Of a stretch of DNA of 64,000 nucleotides, positions 16,719-25,032 are shown piece after piece (within the stretch, counting starts at the first letter, position 1; the number at the start of each line of letters is the position of its first letter). The DNA comes from Streptomyces sp. GQFP. Its GTDB lineage: Bacteria; Actinomycetota; Actinomycetes; Streptomycetales; Streptomycetaceae. The notes under the pieces are model-generated. The model did no database searches. It saw nothing but the letters and a program-made list of their open reading frames with translations, and was not told the origin of the DNA. The stretch is taken from assembly GCF_021545335.1 (NCBI RefSeq), contig NZ_CP089312.1, positions 5,580,001-5,644,000 on the forward strand. The letters run 5' to 3'. Made by a program: the position numbers and the translations under genes.

Positions 16719-18044
16719 ATGGACGTGAACGCGGCGGTCGCCGCAGCTGCAGCGATCGCCGGTGTGCTCACCGGCGTCATCGCCATGCTGGCGTTCCGCT
16801 GGAGCGAGCGCGACCAGAAGCGCCCCACCCGCACCTCGCTGCACACGGACCCCGTGCTGCCGCCCGGTGTGGACACGGTGCTGTCCGTGCTCCGCTCCTC
16901 CGCCGTCGTACTCGACGAAGCGGACGCGGTCGTCAAGGCAAGCTCGGCGGCGTACGCCCTCGGGCTGGTCCGCGGCGGAAAACTGTCGGTCGAGCCGATG
17001 CTCCAGATGGCCCGGGACACCCGCCGCGACGGCGAGATACGCCAGGTCGAGCTGGACCTCCCCCGGCGCGGCACCGGCCGCGGCGAGGCCCTCGCGGTCT
17101 CCGCCCGCGTCGCCCCGCTGGGCTCCCGCCTCGTCCTCCTCCTGGTCGAGGACCTCACCGAGGCCCGCCGCATCGAGGCCGTACGCCGCGACTTCGTCGC
17201 GAACGTCAGCCACGAGCTGAAGACCCCCACCGGCGCGCTCTCCCTCCTCTCCGAGGCCGTCATGGGCGCCTCGGACGACCCGGAGGCCGTCGAGCGCTTC
17301 GCCGGCCGCATGCAGATCGAGGCGACCCGCCTCACCAGCCTCGTCCAGGAACTCATCGACCTCTCCCGGGTGCAGAACGACGACCCGCTGGAGGACGCCG
17401 AACCGGTCCGCGTCGACGAACTCGTCGCCGAGGCCGTCGACCGCTGCCGCCACCAGGCCGGCACCAAACAGATCACCATGGCCGCCGGCGGCACCGCCGA
17501 CCTGCGCGTCTGGGGCAACCGCGGCCAGCTCGCCGCAGCCCTCGGCAACCTCGTCGAGAACGCCGTCAACTACTCGCCCTCCGCCACCCGCGTCGGCATA
17601 GCGGCCCGCCGGGTGAGCGCCACGGGCGGCGACCTGATCGAGGTCGCCGTCACCGACCAGGGCATCGGCATCTCCGACAAGGACAAGGAGCGCATCTTCG
17701 AGCGCTTCTACCGCGTCGACCCGGCCCGCTCCCGCGCCACCGGCGGTACGGGCCTCGGCCTGGCGATCGTCAAACACGTGGCCGCCTCGCACGGCGGAGA
17801 GGTCACCGTGTGGAGCTCCGAAGGCCAGGGCTCCACGTTCACCCTGCGGCTCCCGGAGGCGGGCGCCGCCCGCCGCGCCCGTGCGAACCGGGCGCATCTG
17901 TACGACCATGGCTCGCACCCCGAGTCACTCCCAGACTCCGACCCCGAAGCCGGGGACGGACCGTCCGACCCCGGCGAAGAGGCCGACCGGACCACCGGCA
18001 CATCCCCTTACGATCCGCTTCACGCCCCGGAGGTCCTTCCGTGA
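16719..18044 (+). CDS. phoR: Phosphate sensor histidine kinase PhoR (SenX3-like)
   Basis: 441 aa. One transmembrane helix at about residues 5-27, a short PAS-like region to 145, then the kinase: H box NVSHELKTP with His165, N box around Asn281 (NLVENAVNYS), and the G1/F/G2 boxes (DQGIGISDKDKERIFERFYR, GTGLGLAIVK). The long C-terminal tail after 390 is acidic and low complexity. It phosphorylates PhoP under phosphate limitation. Its stop overlaps the GTG of phoP (GTGA). Promoter region contains the PHO box, so autoregulation is expected. Confidence 0.95.
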   Translation: MDVNAAVAAAAAIAGVLTGVIAMLAFRWSERDQKRPTRTSLHTDPVLPPGVDTVLSVLRSSAVVLDEADAVVKASSAAYALGLVRGGKLSVEPMLQMARDTRRDGEIRQVELDLPRRGTGRGEALAVSARVAPLGSRLVLLLVEDLTEARRIEAVRRDFVANVSHELKTPTGALSLLSEAVMGASDDPEAVERFAGRMQIEATRLTSLVQELIDLSRVQNDDPLEDAEPVRVDELVAEAVDRCRHQAGTKQITMAAGGTADLRVWGNRGQLAAALGNLVENAVNYSPSATRVGIAARRVSATGGDLIEVAVTDQGIGISDKDKERIFERFYRVDPARSRATGGTGLGLAIVKHVAASHGGEVTVWSSEGQGSTFTLRLPEAGAARRARANRAHLYDHGSHPESLPDSDPEAGDGPSDPGEEADRTTGTSPYDPLHAPEVLP

Positions 18045-18721
18045 CCCGAGTGCTCGTCGTCGAGGACGAGGAATCCTTCTCCGACGCCCTTTCCTACATG
18101 CTCCGCAAAGAGGGCTTCGAGGTCGCCATCGCGGCCACCGGGCCCGACGGACTCGACGAGTTCGAGCGCAACGGCGCCGACCTCGTCCTGCTCGACCTGA
18201 TGCTGCCCGGCCTGCCCGGCACCGAGGTCTGCCGCCAGCTGCGGGGCAAGTCCAACGTCCCGGTGATCATGGTCACCGCCAAGGACAGCGAGATCGACAA
18301 GGTCGTCGGCCTGGAAATAGGAGCCGACGACTATGTCACCAAGCCCTTCTCCTCCCGCGAACTGGTCGCCCGCATCCGGGCCGTCCTGCGCCGCCGCGGC
18401 GAGCCCGAGGAGGTCACCCCGGCCGCGCTGGAGGCCGGCCCGGTCCGCATGGACGTGGACCGCCACGTGGTCACCGTCTCCGGCGCCAAGGTCGACCTCC
18501 CCCTCAAGGAGTTCGACCTGCTCGAAATGCTCCTGCGCAACGCGGGCCGCGTACTGACCCGCATGCAGCTCATCGACCGGGTCTGGGGCGCCGACTACGT
18601 CGGCGACACCAAGACCCTCGACGTCCACGTCAAGCGCCTCCGCGCCAAGATCGAACCGGACCCGGGCGCGCCGCGCTACCTGGTCACGGTTCGTGGCCTC
18701 GGCTACAAGTTTGAGCCGTAA
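18041..18721 (+). CDS. phoP: Response regulator PhoP
   Basis: 226 aa OmpR/PhoB-type regulator. Receiver domain: acidic pocket VVEDEE, phosphoacceptor Asp52 (LLDLMLPG), Lys101 (TKPFSS). C-terminal winged helix (about 130-224) with the recognition helix in TLDVHVKRLRAKIE. It switches on phosphate scavenging and represses nitrogen and antibiotic genes when phosphate is scarce (known for streptomycetes). GTG 18041 overlaps phoR, so the pair is translationally coupled. A very stable terminator follows. Confidence 0.95.
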   Translation: MTRVLVVEDEESFSDALSYMLRKEGFEVAIAATGPDGLDEFERNGADLVLLDLMLPGLPGTEVCRQLRGKSNVPVIMVTAKDSEIDKVVGLEIGADDYVTKPFSSRELVARIRAVLRRRGEPEEVTPAALEAGPVRMDVDRHVVTVSGAKVDLPLKEFDLLEMLLRNAGRVLTRMQLIDRVWGADYVGDTKTLDVHVKRLRAKIEPDPGAPRYLVTVRGLGYKFEP

Positions 18722-18747
18722 ACCGCCCCGTACAGCAGCTCGCCGGT

Positions 18748-18793
18748 ACGCCGAAGGGCGGGACCTCCCCGAGGAGGTCCCGCCCTTCGGCGT
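18748..18793. terminator. Very strong hairpin after phoP
   Basis: A perfect stem of about 21 bp with a 4-base loop: the left arm spans 18748-18768 (ACGCCGAAGGGCGGG...) and the right arm 18773-18793. It lies 26 bases after phoP and 11 before the convergent lipoprotein gene, so it can terminate both. Confidence 0.9.
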
Positions 18794-18803
18794 GTACGAC
18801 GGC

Positions 18804-19475
18804 TCAGTGATCGGCGGCGGCCGTGTCCGTCTCCGAGGCCGAGGTGCTCGGGGTCGCCCCCGCCGCAGCCGTCTCGGCGGCCCCGGTCGGGGTCGGGGAC
18901 CCGGACGTCTCCGGCTCCGCGGAGGTGGACGGTGAGGCACCGGTCTCCGCCGGGGCCGTCGGAACCTCGGTCGGGCCCCACGAGGAGAAGAAGCTCTCCG
19001 CCGGGACGACGAACGCGCGCAGGCTCACGTCACCGGTCTCGCTGAAGGCGAAGGTGATCTTCTGCGCGTTGCCGTCCTTGACCGCCTCACGGCTGCTCGG
19101 CAGCACGGCCGACGCGTTGTTCGCGCCGCCGATGACGAGCGAACCGCCGGCCGGGATGCTCAGGCTCCCGCCCTTCGCGGCCGTCAACTCGGCGGTCTTG
19201 CCGGTGCCGGGGACGGTGATCGACTCCAGCGTCTGGGCGGTCGTACCGCTGTTGAACACCGTCGCGGAGACGGCGGCCGGGCCGGTCGACTCCAGCTCCG
19301 GCTGGGTGATGATGACGACGTTCTGCAGCTTGATGTCACCGACGGAGGTGGCCGCGTTGTCCGGCTTGATCTCCAGCGTCTGGGCGTTGTTTCCGGCTGC
19401 GCACCCGGCGAGCGTGGCGACCGAGAACGCGAGGGCGGATGCGGCGAGGGCGCCGCGTCGAAGGCTGCTGCTCAC
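18804..19475 (-). CDS. Secreted lipoprotein, DUF461/PCuAC-like beta fold
   Basis: About 223 aa from GTG 19475 (MSSSLRRGALAASALAF). A lipoprotein signal ends in LAGC-A near residue 23. The mature domain (IKLQNVVIITQPELESTGPAAVSATVFNSGTTAQTLES...) resembles the DUF461/PCuAC family of copper-chaperone-like proteins, but the usual Met and His copper ligands are not evident. The C-terminal 60 residues are Ser/Thr/Pro/Ala-rich and probably a surface linker. Extracellular, function unknown. It converges on phoP. Confidence 0.65.
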   Translation of the reverse strand: MSSSLRRGALAASALAFSVATLAGCAAGNNAQTLEIKPDNAATSVGDIKLQNVVIITQPELESTGPAAVSATVFNSGTTAQTLESITVPGTGKTAELTAAKGGSLSIPAGGSLVIGGANNASAVLPSSREAVKDGNAQKITFAFSETGDVSLRAFVVPAESFFSSWGPTEVPTAPAETGASPSTSAEPETSGSPTPTGAAETAAAGATPSTSASETDTAAADH

Positions 19476-20031
19476 GGCGGCGGCAACTCCTTGGAACGCG
19501 CGGGCAGCTCCTTGTAAAGCCACCCTAAGTGTCTGTCAGCGGCCTTAGGTTACCGAGCCGTTCCCACGCCACCGCACCCGACCCGCCTCTAACGACGGAC
19601 GGGGGTGGTGGCGTGGGAGTGCGGGGCTGTCCGCAAGAGCCACTTCGACATTCACATTTACCGTGAAGGAATGAAGGGTTCGGAAATTGATCACCCGTAG
19701 ATCACCAAGCGGTGATCAATTCCGGATTCGTCGTACAGCCGACTCCGCTCACCGAACGGAGTAGCGTAAGTCGCACACTTGGAAGCGGACATAAGTGGAT
19801 GTTTGGTCGTCCGGCGGGGTCTCCAGGTGTGTGTAACGCCCGGGTTTCACTTCGTTCGGAGAGCCGCTCCGACCTGCGAATACCCCCCTCCCGTTCGCCT
19901 CCGGGGCCCTTCCGAAGCACGTTCCTGTCGCTGTTGTCAAGCCCCGAGATATGCCCTGACCTGCGAAAACGCCATTCAGAAGCGGCCGTTTCCGTGTTAC
20001 CCTGGATAGCCACGGAAGGGGTACCTGTCAC
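19476..20031. promoter_or_regulatory. Long divergent spacer with an 11-bp inverted repeat upstream of carD
   Basis: This 556-base spacer between the lipoprotein gene and carD has no good ORF. AATTGATCACC (19685-19695) and GGTGATCAATT (19711-19721) are exact inverted copies around a 15-base centre that holds another GATCACC. This could be an operator. Nearer carD, GTTACCCTGGATAG (from 19996) has a TACCCT candidate -10. The lower GC between 19640 and 20030 fits a promoter-rich region. Confidence 0.5.
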
Positions 20032-20514
20032 ATGACGTTCAAGGTTGGCGACACCGTGGTCTATCCCCATCACGGGGCCGCGCTGATCGAGGCCATCGAA
20101 ACTCGCCAGATCAAAGGCGTGGACAAGACCTACTTGGTGCTGAAGGTCGCCCAGGGTGACCTGACTGTACGTGTGCCAGCGGACAATGCGGAGTTCGTCG
20201 GCGTACGTGACGTGGTCGGTCAGGACGGGCTGGACCGGGTCTTCGAGGTGCTGCGCGCTCCGTATGCCGAGGAGCCCACGAACTGGTCACGTCGCTACAA
20301 GGCAAATCTGGAGAAGCTCGCCTCCGGTGATGTCATCAAGGTCGCGGAAGTCGTACGTGACCTGTGGCGTCGTGAGCGGGAGCGCGGACTGTCCGCCGGT
20401 GAGAAGCGCATGCTCGCCAAGGCTCGCCAGATCCTGGTGAGTGAGCTCGCGCTCGCGGAGAACACGAACGAGGACAAGGCCGAAGCACTGCTCGACGAGG
20501 TGCTCGCGTCCTGA
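20032..20514 (+). CDS. carD: CarD-family RNA polymerase-binding regulator
   Basis: 160 aa. N-terminal RID/Tudor-like domain ([18 protein letters not shown]...) that binds the RNA polymerase beta subunit, and a C-terminal helical DNA-binding domain ([41 protein letters not shown]). CarD stabilises open promoter complexes, notably at rRNA promoters, and is essential in mycobacteria. The length is normal. It sits upstream of ispD as in mycobacteria, but with a 316-base spacer here, so they are probably separate units. Confidence 0.95.
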   Translation: MTFKVGDTVVYPHHGAALIEAIETRQIKGVDKTYLVLKVAQGDLTVRVPADNAEFVGVRDVVGQDGLDRVFEVLRAPYAEEPTNWSRRYKANLEKLASGDVIKVAEVVRDLWRRERERGLSAGEKRMLAKARQILVSELALAENTNEDKAEALLDEVLAS

Positions 20515-20830
20515 CCCTGACTGAACTCAGGCCCTGAAAAGCCCACTGGGTTCAGGCAGCACACTGAAAATGCCGCGGTGCCCGATGACGTATCCAATGT
20601 CGCCGGGCGCTGCGGCATGTTCGTGCCCGGAAGTAAATTCTCCAGCACCCATTGAACTTTGAACTGAAGAGCACCCACTGAAGCCGTCAGTAGTACCGAC
20701 GTACTGATATTGGTGCCGGGCCCGGAGACCGCTCGACCGGATGTCACGGAAGGGTCCGATCGAGGCTCGCGCCCGGCACTCCTCCAGGCCATACCCACGA
20801 GGGCTCGGCACACAAACCTGACAGGAACCG
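20515..20830 (+). other. carD-ispD spacer
   Basis: 316 bases without an ORF. CTGAAC (20521-20526) can pair with GTTCAG (20550-20555) as a weak terminator for carD. The rest, which has lower GC than the genes, must carry the ispD promoter; I cannot place a -10 with confidence. Confidence 0.4.
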
Positions 20831-21583
20831 ATGTCTGACGAATCGCGCCCCACACCGCCCGGGGCACGTACGGCCGCCGTCATTCCGGCCGCCGGCCGGG
20901 GCGTACGCCTCGGTCCGGGCGCCCCCAAGGCGCTTCGCGCGCTGAACGGCACGCCCATGCTCATCCACGCGGTGCGCGCGATGGCCGCGTCCCGTGCCGT
21001 CTCCCTGGTCGTCGTCGTGGCCCCGCCGGACGGCGCCGCCGAGGTGAAGACCCTCCTCGACGCTCACGCGCTCCCAGACCGCACCGACTTCCTGGTCGTC
21101 CCCGGCGGCGAGTCCAGGCAGGAGTCGGTGAAGCTCGGCCTGGACGCCCTCCCGCCCGGCATCGACATCGTCCTCGTCCACGACGCCGCCCGCCCGCTCG
21201 TCCCGGTGGACACCGTGGACGCGGTGATCGAGGCGGTACGGGAGGGCGCGCAGGCCGTCGTCCCCGCGCTGCCGCTCGCGGACACCGTCAAGGAGGTCGA
21301 GCCCGCCACGACGCCCGGCGAACCGGAGCCGGTGCTGGCGACGCCGGAGCGGGCGCGACTGCGGGCGGTCCAGACACCGCAGGGCTTCGCGCGCGACACC
21401 CTGGTCCGGGCCCACGAGACGGTGACCGAGAACGTCACCGACGACGCGAGCATGGTCGAACAGCTGGGCCTGCGGGTGGTGGTCGTGCCCGGGCACGAGG
21501 AGGCGTTCAAGGTGACGCGGCCGCTGGATCTGGTGCTGGCGGAAGCGGTACTGGCCCGGAGGAGGCTCAACGATGGCTTCTGA
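20831..21583 (+). CDS. ispD: 2-C-methyl-D-erythritol 4-phosphate cytidylyltransferase
   Basis: 250 aa cytidylyltransferase of the MEP isoprenoid pathway; joins CTP and MEP to give CDP-ME. The N-terminal nucleotide-binding loop reads [19 protein letters not shown], with the [12 protein letters not shown] and [10 protein letters not shown] segments following in the usual order. The C-terminus overlaps the start of ispF by 11 bases. CAGGAA precedes ATG 20831. The gene context (carD, ispD, ispF, cysS) is conserved in actinobacteria. Confidence 0.95.
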   Translation: MSDESRPTPPGARTAAVIPAAGRGVRLGPGAPKALRALNGTPMLIHAVRAMAASRAVSLVVVVAPPDGAAEVKTLLDAHALPDRTDFLVVPGGESRQESVKLGLDALPPGIDIVLVHDAARPLVPVDTVDAVIEAVREGAQAVVPALPLADTVKEVEPATTPGEPEPVLATPERARLRAVQTPQGFARDTLVRAHETVTENVTDDASMVEQLGLRVVVVPGHEEAFKVTRPLDLVLAEAVLARRRLNDGF

Positions 21584-22073
21584 GAGCCAGTTCCCGGTGC
21601 TGCCCCAGGTCGGCATCGGTACCGACATTCACGCTTTCGAGGAGGGCCGGGAGCTGTGGTGCGCCGGCCTGAAGTGGGAGGGCGAGGGGGCGGGCCTCGC
21701 GGGCCACTCCGACGCGGACGTCGTCGCCCACGCGGCGTGCAACGCGCTGTTCTCGGCGGCGGGGCTTGGTGACCTGGGCCAGCACTTCGGCACCGGGCGG
21801 CCGGAGTGGTCCGGGGCGTCCGGGGTCACGCTGCTGACGGAGGCGGCGCGGATCGTACGGGCGGCGGGGTTCACGATCGGCAATGTCGCGGTGCAGGTGG
21901 TGGGGCCGCGGCCGAAGATCGGGAAGCGGCGCGAGGAGGCGCAGAAGGTGTTGTCGGAGGCGGTGGGGGCGCCGGTCTCGGTCTCCGGCGCGACGACGGA
22001 CGGCCTCGGCTTCCCGGGCCGCGGCGAGGGCCTGATGGCGGTGGCGACGGCCCTGGTGGCCCGACTGGGCTGA
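21573..22073 (+). CDS. ispF: 2-C-methyl-D-erythritol 2,4-cyclodiphosphate synthase
   Basis: 166 aa trimeric enzyme that closes CDP-ME 2-phosphate into MEcPP. Metal ligands are in GIGTDIHAF (Asp and His) and the [13 protein letters not shown] motif. [13 protein letters not shown] is the conserved C-terminal loop. ATG 21573 lies in the end of ispD (11-base overlap), so the two are coupled; in several bacteria they are fused as one polypeptide. Confidence 0.95.
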   Translation: MASESQFPVLPQVGIGTDIHAFEEGRELWCAGLKWEGEGAGLAGHSDADVVAHAACNALFSAAGLGDLGQHFGTGRPEWSGASGVTLLTEAARIVRAAGFTIGNVAVQVVGPRPKIGKRREEAQKVLSEAVGAPVSVSGATTDGLGFPGRGEGLMAVATALVARLG

Positions 22074-22086
22074 GGTCCAGTGTCCT

Positions 22087-22379
22087 CGCCCCCGCCGCCC
22101 CTACCCGTCCCATCCCTGGGGGCTGCGCCCCCAGACCCCCCTTTCGGCCTGAACGGCCTCGTCCTCAAACGCCGGACGGGCTGGGTGGGGGTGCGGGCGG
22201 CGTTCGAGGACGACCGCCGCTCAGCCCACCCTTTCCCCGCCCACCCGCCCCCGCCGCACTTCAGCACCGGCCCGCGCATCTCAGCCCGTCCGGCGATTGA
22301 GGACGAGCGCGTTCAGCGCGATACGGGGGTTCGGGGGCGGAGCCCCCGAGGGATGGGACGGGTAGGGGCGGCGGGGGCG
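22087..22379. repeat. Long inverted repeat family 1, copy A
   Basis: A left arm (22087 to about 22180, beginning CGCCCCCGCCGCCCCTACCC) and an inverted right arm (about 22280-22379) flank 100 bases of unrelated sequence. Each arm carries a nested hairpin of the type GGGGGCTGCGCCCCC and a CGTCCTCAAACGCCGG-like segment. The same element recurs at 43960-44236 and 57001-57185. It fills the ispF-cysS gap. Confidence 0.85.
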
Positions 22380-22437
22380 AATGTCACGAATACGTGGCCT
22401 TGTGGGTAAGGGTCGCCGGGCACTCCGTGTGGGCCAC

Positions 22438-22443
22438 TACCCT
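22438..22443 (+). promoter_or_regulatory. Candidate -10 element for a leaderless cysS transcript
   Basis: TACCCT lies 7 bases before the GTG of cysS. With no Shine-Dalgarno in between, the message probably starts at the GTG itself. Confidence 0.5.
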
Positions 22444-22449
22444 TGTCTC

Positions 22450-23853
22450 GTGACCATTCGCCTGTACGACACCAGCGCCCGGCAGATCCGTGACTTCGCC
22501 CCGCTCGCGCCGGGTTGTGTCTCGATCTACCTCTGTGGCGCCACCGTGCAGGCCGCCCCCCACATCGGGCATATCCGCTCTGGCCTCAACTTCGACATCC
22601 TGCGCCGCTGGTTCACGTACCGCGGATACGACGTCACCTTCATCCGCAACGTCACCGACATCGACGACAAGATCATCAGGAAGGCCGACGAACAGGGCCG
22701 CCCCTGGTGGTCCATCGGCTTCGAGAACGAGCGCGCCTTCAACGACGGGTACAGCGCGCTCGGCTGCCTCCCCCCGACCTACGAACCGCGTGCCACCGGG
22801 CACGTGACCGAGATGGTCGAGATGATGCGCGGCCTCATCGAACGCGGACACGCGTACGAGGCCGACGGCAACGTCTACTTCGACGTGCGCTCCTTCCCCG
22901 GCTACCTGCAGCTGTCCAACCAGGAACTCGACAACCTGCTCCAGCCCTCGGGGGACGGCGAGACCGGCAAGCGCGACCTCCGTGACTTCGCCATGTGGAA
23001 GGCCGTAAAGCCTGGTGAGCCGAGCTGGGAGACACCCTGGGGGCGGGGACGGCCCGGCTGGCATCTCGAGTGCTCCGCCATGGCCCACAAGTACCTGGGT
23101 ACCGCCTTCGACATCCACGGCGGCGGCCTCGACCTGATCTTCCCCCACCACGAGAACGAGATCGCCCAGGCCAAGGCCTTCGGCGACGACTTCGCCGCGT
23201 ACTGGGTGCACAACGCCTGGGTCACCATGAGCGGCGAGAAGATGTCGAAGTCCCTCGGCAACTCCGTCCTCGTCAGCGAGATGGTCAAGACCTGGCGGCC
23301 CATCGTCCTGCGCTACTACCTCGGCACCCCGCACTACCGCTCGATGATCGAGTACAGCGAAGAAGCCCTGCGCGAGGCCGAGTCGGCGTTCGCCCGGATC
23401 GAGGGCTTCGTGCAGCGTGTCGTCGAGAAGGCCGGGGGTGTCGTCGAGCCCGCCGCCGAGGTGCCGCCCGCCTTCGCCGAGGCCATGGACGACGACCTGG
23501 GCGTGCCGCAGGCCCTCGCCGTCGTGCACACCACCGTCCGGCAGGGCAACTCCGCCCTCGCCGCCGACGACAAGGAAGCCGCCGTGGCCCGCCTCGCCGA
23601 GGTGCGCGCCATGCTCGGCGTCCTCGGCCTCGACCCCCTCGACCCGCACTGGGCCGGGGACGGCGCGGACCGCGGCGAGGATCTGCACGGGGTCGTCGAC
23701 AGCCTCGTACGACTGGTCCTCGATCAGCGCGAGGCGGCCCGTGGACGCAAGGACTGGGGCACCGCCGACGCCATCCGCGACCAGCTCAACCAGTCGGGGC
23801 TCGTCATCGAGGACGGCCCGCAGGGGCCGCGCTGGAGCCTGGGCCCGCGCTGA
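22450..23853 (+). CDS. cysS: Cysteinyl-tRNA synthetase
   Basis: Class I aminoacyl-tRNA synthetase, about 467 aa. Zinc and cysteine site YLCGATVQAAPHIGH with the HIGH motif at about residues 38-41; KMSKS present in GEKMSKSLGN; the other zinc ligands are in WHLECSAM and HHENEIAQ. Full length, so this is CysS and not the shorter mycothiol ligase MshC. I chose GTG 22450 (MTIRLYDTSARQ) over the longer reading because TACCCT lies just upstream and the extra residues are not family-like. Confidence 0.95.
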   Translation: MTIRLYDTSARQIRDFAPLAPGCVSIYLCGATVQAAPHIGHIRSGLNFDILRRWFTYRGYDVTFIRNVTDIDDKIIRKADEQGRPWWSIGFENERAFNDGYSALGCLPPTYEPRATGHVTEMVEMMRGLIERGHAYEADGNVYFDVRSFPGYLQLSNQELDNLLQPSGDGETGKRDLRDFAMWKAVKPGEPSWETPWGRGRPGWHLECSAMAHKYLGTAFDIHGGGLDLIFPHHENEIAQAKAFGDDFAAYWVHNAWVTMSGEKMSKSLGNSVLVSEMVKTWRPIVLRYYLGTPHYRSMIEYSEEALREAESAFARIEGFVQRVVEKAGGVVEPAAEVPPAFAEAMDDDLGVPQALAVVHTTVRQGNSALAADDKEAAVARLAEVRAMLGVLGLDPLDPHWAGDGADRGEDLHGVVDSLVRLVLDQREAARGRKDWGTADAIRDQLNQSGLVIEDGPQGPRWSLGPR

Positions 23854-23973
23854 GCATTTCCCCGCAAATTCCCCACAAACACGTACATCTCCTTGATCGA
23901 TTGTGCCGCCCGGGCCCCCGGGCGGCACACTCATAGACGTACACACGCACGCCTTCACACAGACAGGTAGGTC

Positions 23974-24915
23974 ATGGCCGCTAACAACCGCCGCATGTCC
24001 GGCAAGAAGGGCGCGCAGGTCGGCAGTGGCGGCCAGCGGCGCCGGGGGCTCGAAGGCAAGGGGCCGACGCCGCCCGCCGAGATGCGCAAGGGGCACAAGA
24101 AGAACCGTATTGCCGGTGCGAAGGCCAAGCAGATCCAGCGGCGGCCCGCACCCAAGGGACGCGGCGGGAAGGCCTCCTCCGAACTCGTCGTCGGGCGCAA
24201 CTCGGTCGTCGAGGCGCTCCGCGAGGGCGTGCCGGCCTCGATGCTGTACGTCCAGCAGTTCATCGACAACGACGAGCGGGTGCGGGAAGCGCTCCAGCTG
24301 GCCGGTGAGCGCGGCGGCATCCATCTCATGGAGGCTCCGCGTCCCGAGCTGGACCGCATGACCAACGGGCTCAACCACCAGGGGCTCGTCCTCCAGGTCC
24401 CGCCGTACGAGTACGCCCACCCCGAGGACCTCGCCAACGCCGCCTACGACAACGGCGTCGACCCGCTCATCGTCGTCCTCGACGGTGTCACCGACCCGCG
24501 CAACCTCGGCGCCGTCGTCCGCTCCGTCTCCGCCTTCGGCGGCCACGGCGTCGTCGTGCCCGAGCGGCGCGCCGCCGGCATGACCGCCGGCGCCTGGAAG
24601 ACCTCCGCCGGCGCCGCCGCCCGTACGCCCGTCGCCCGCGCCACCAATCTGACGCGCACCCTGGAGGCGTACCAGAAGGCGGGCATCGTGGTGGTCGGGC
24701 TGGCCGCCGACGGGGACGCCGAGGTCGGCGAGCTGCCCGCGCTCGGCGGGCCCGTCGTCATCGTCGTCGGCAGCGAGGGCAAGGGACTGTCCCGGCTGGT
24801 CGGGGAGACCTGCGACCACCTCGTCCGCATCCCGATGCCCGGCGGCACCGAGTCCCTCAACGCCGGTGTCGCGGCCGGGATCGTGCTCTACGAGGCGGCC
24901 CGCCGACGCGCCTGA
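23974..24915 (+). CDS. rlmB: 23S rRNA (guanosine-2'-O-)-methyltransferase RlmB (TrmH/SpoU family)
   Basis: 313 aa. The basic N-terminal 65 residues ([19 protein letters not shown]) bind RNA; then a SpoU substrate-binding domain ([13 protein letters not shown]) and the knotted SPOUT catalytic domain with its three motifs ([53 protein letters not shown]). It methylates the 2'-O of a 23S rRNA guanosine. The position right after cysS is conserved in actinobacteria and other bacteria. Confidence 0.92.
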   Translation: MAANNRRMSGKKGAQVGSGGQRRRGLEGKGPTPPAEMRKGHKKNRIAGAKAKQIQRRPAPKGRGGKASSELVVGRNSVVEALREGVPASMLYVQQFIDNDERVREALQLAGERGGIHLMEAPRPELDRMTNGLNHQGLVLQVPPYEYAHPEDLANAAYDNGVDPLIVVLDGVTDPRNLGAVVRSVSAFGGHGVVVPERRAAGMTAGAWKTSAGAAARTPVARATNLTRTLEAYQKAGIVVVGLAADGDAEVGELPALGGPVVIVVGSEGKGLSRLVGETCDHLVRIPMPGGTESLNAGVAAGIVLYEAARRRA

Positions 24916-24929
24916 ACACGCGTGCGCGA

Positions 24930-24963
24930 CGTCACCCGTACGGGCGGATCCGGGCGGGTGACG
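24930..24963 (+). terminator. Hairpin after rlmB
   Basis: CGTCACCCG (24930-24938) and CGGGTGACG (24955-24963) form a 9-bp stem just past the rlmB stop. Confidence 0.65.
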
Positions 24964-25032
24964 TGACCTTGACGCGGTCCGGACACATCCGCCAAGTCAA
25001 AGCAGTGTCCTAACCACACGTCACTCGGTTAG

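Noticed and set aside
22384-24819. An 811-aa open frame on the minus strand across cysS and rlmB
   Set aside because: High-GC Streptomyces genes leave long open antisense frames. cysS and rlmB have complete family motifs on the plus strand.
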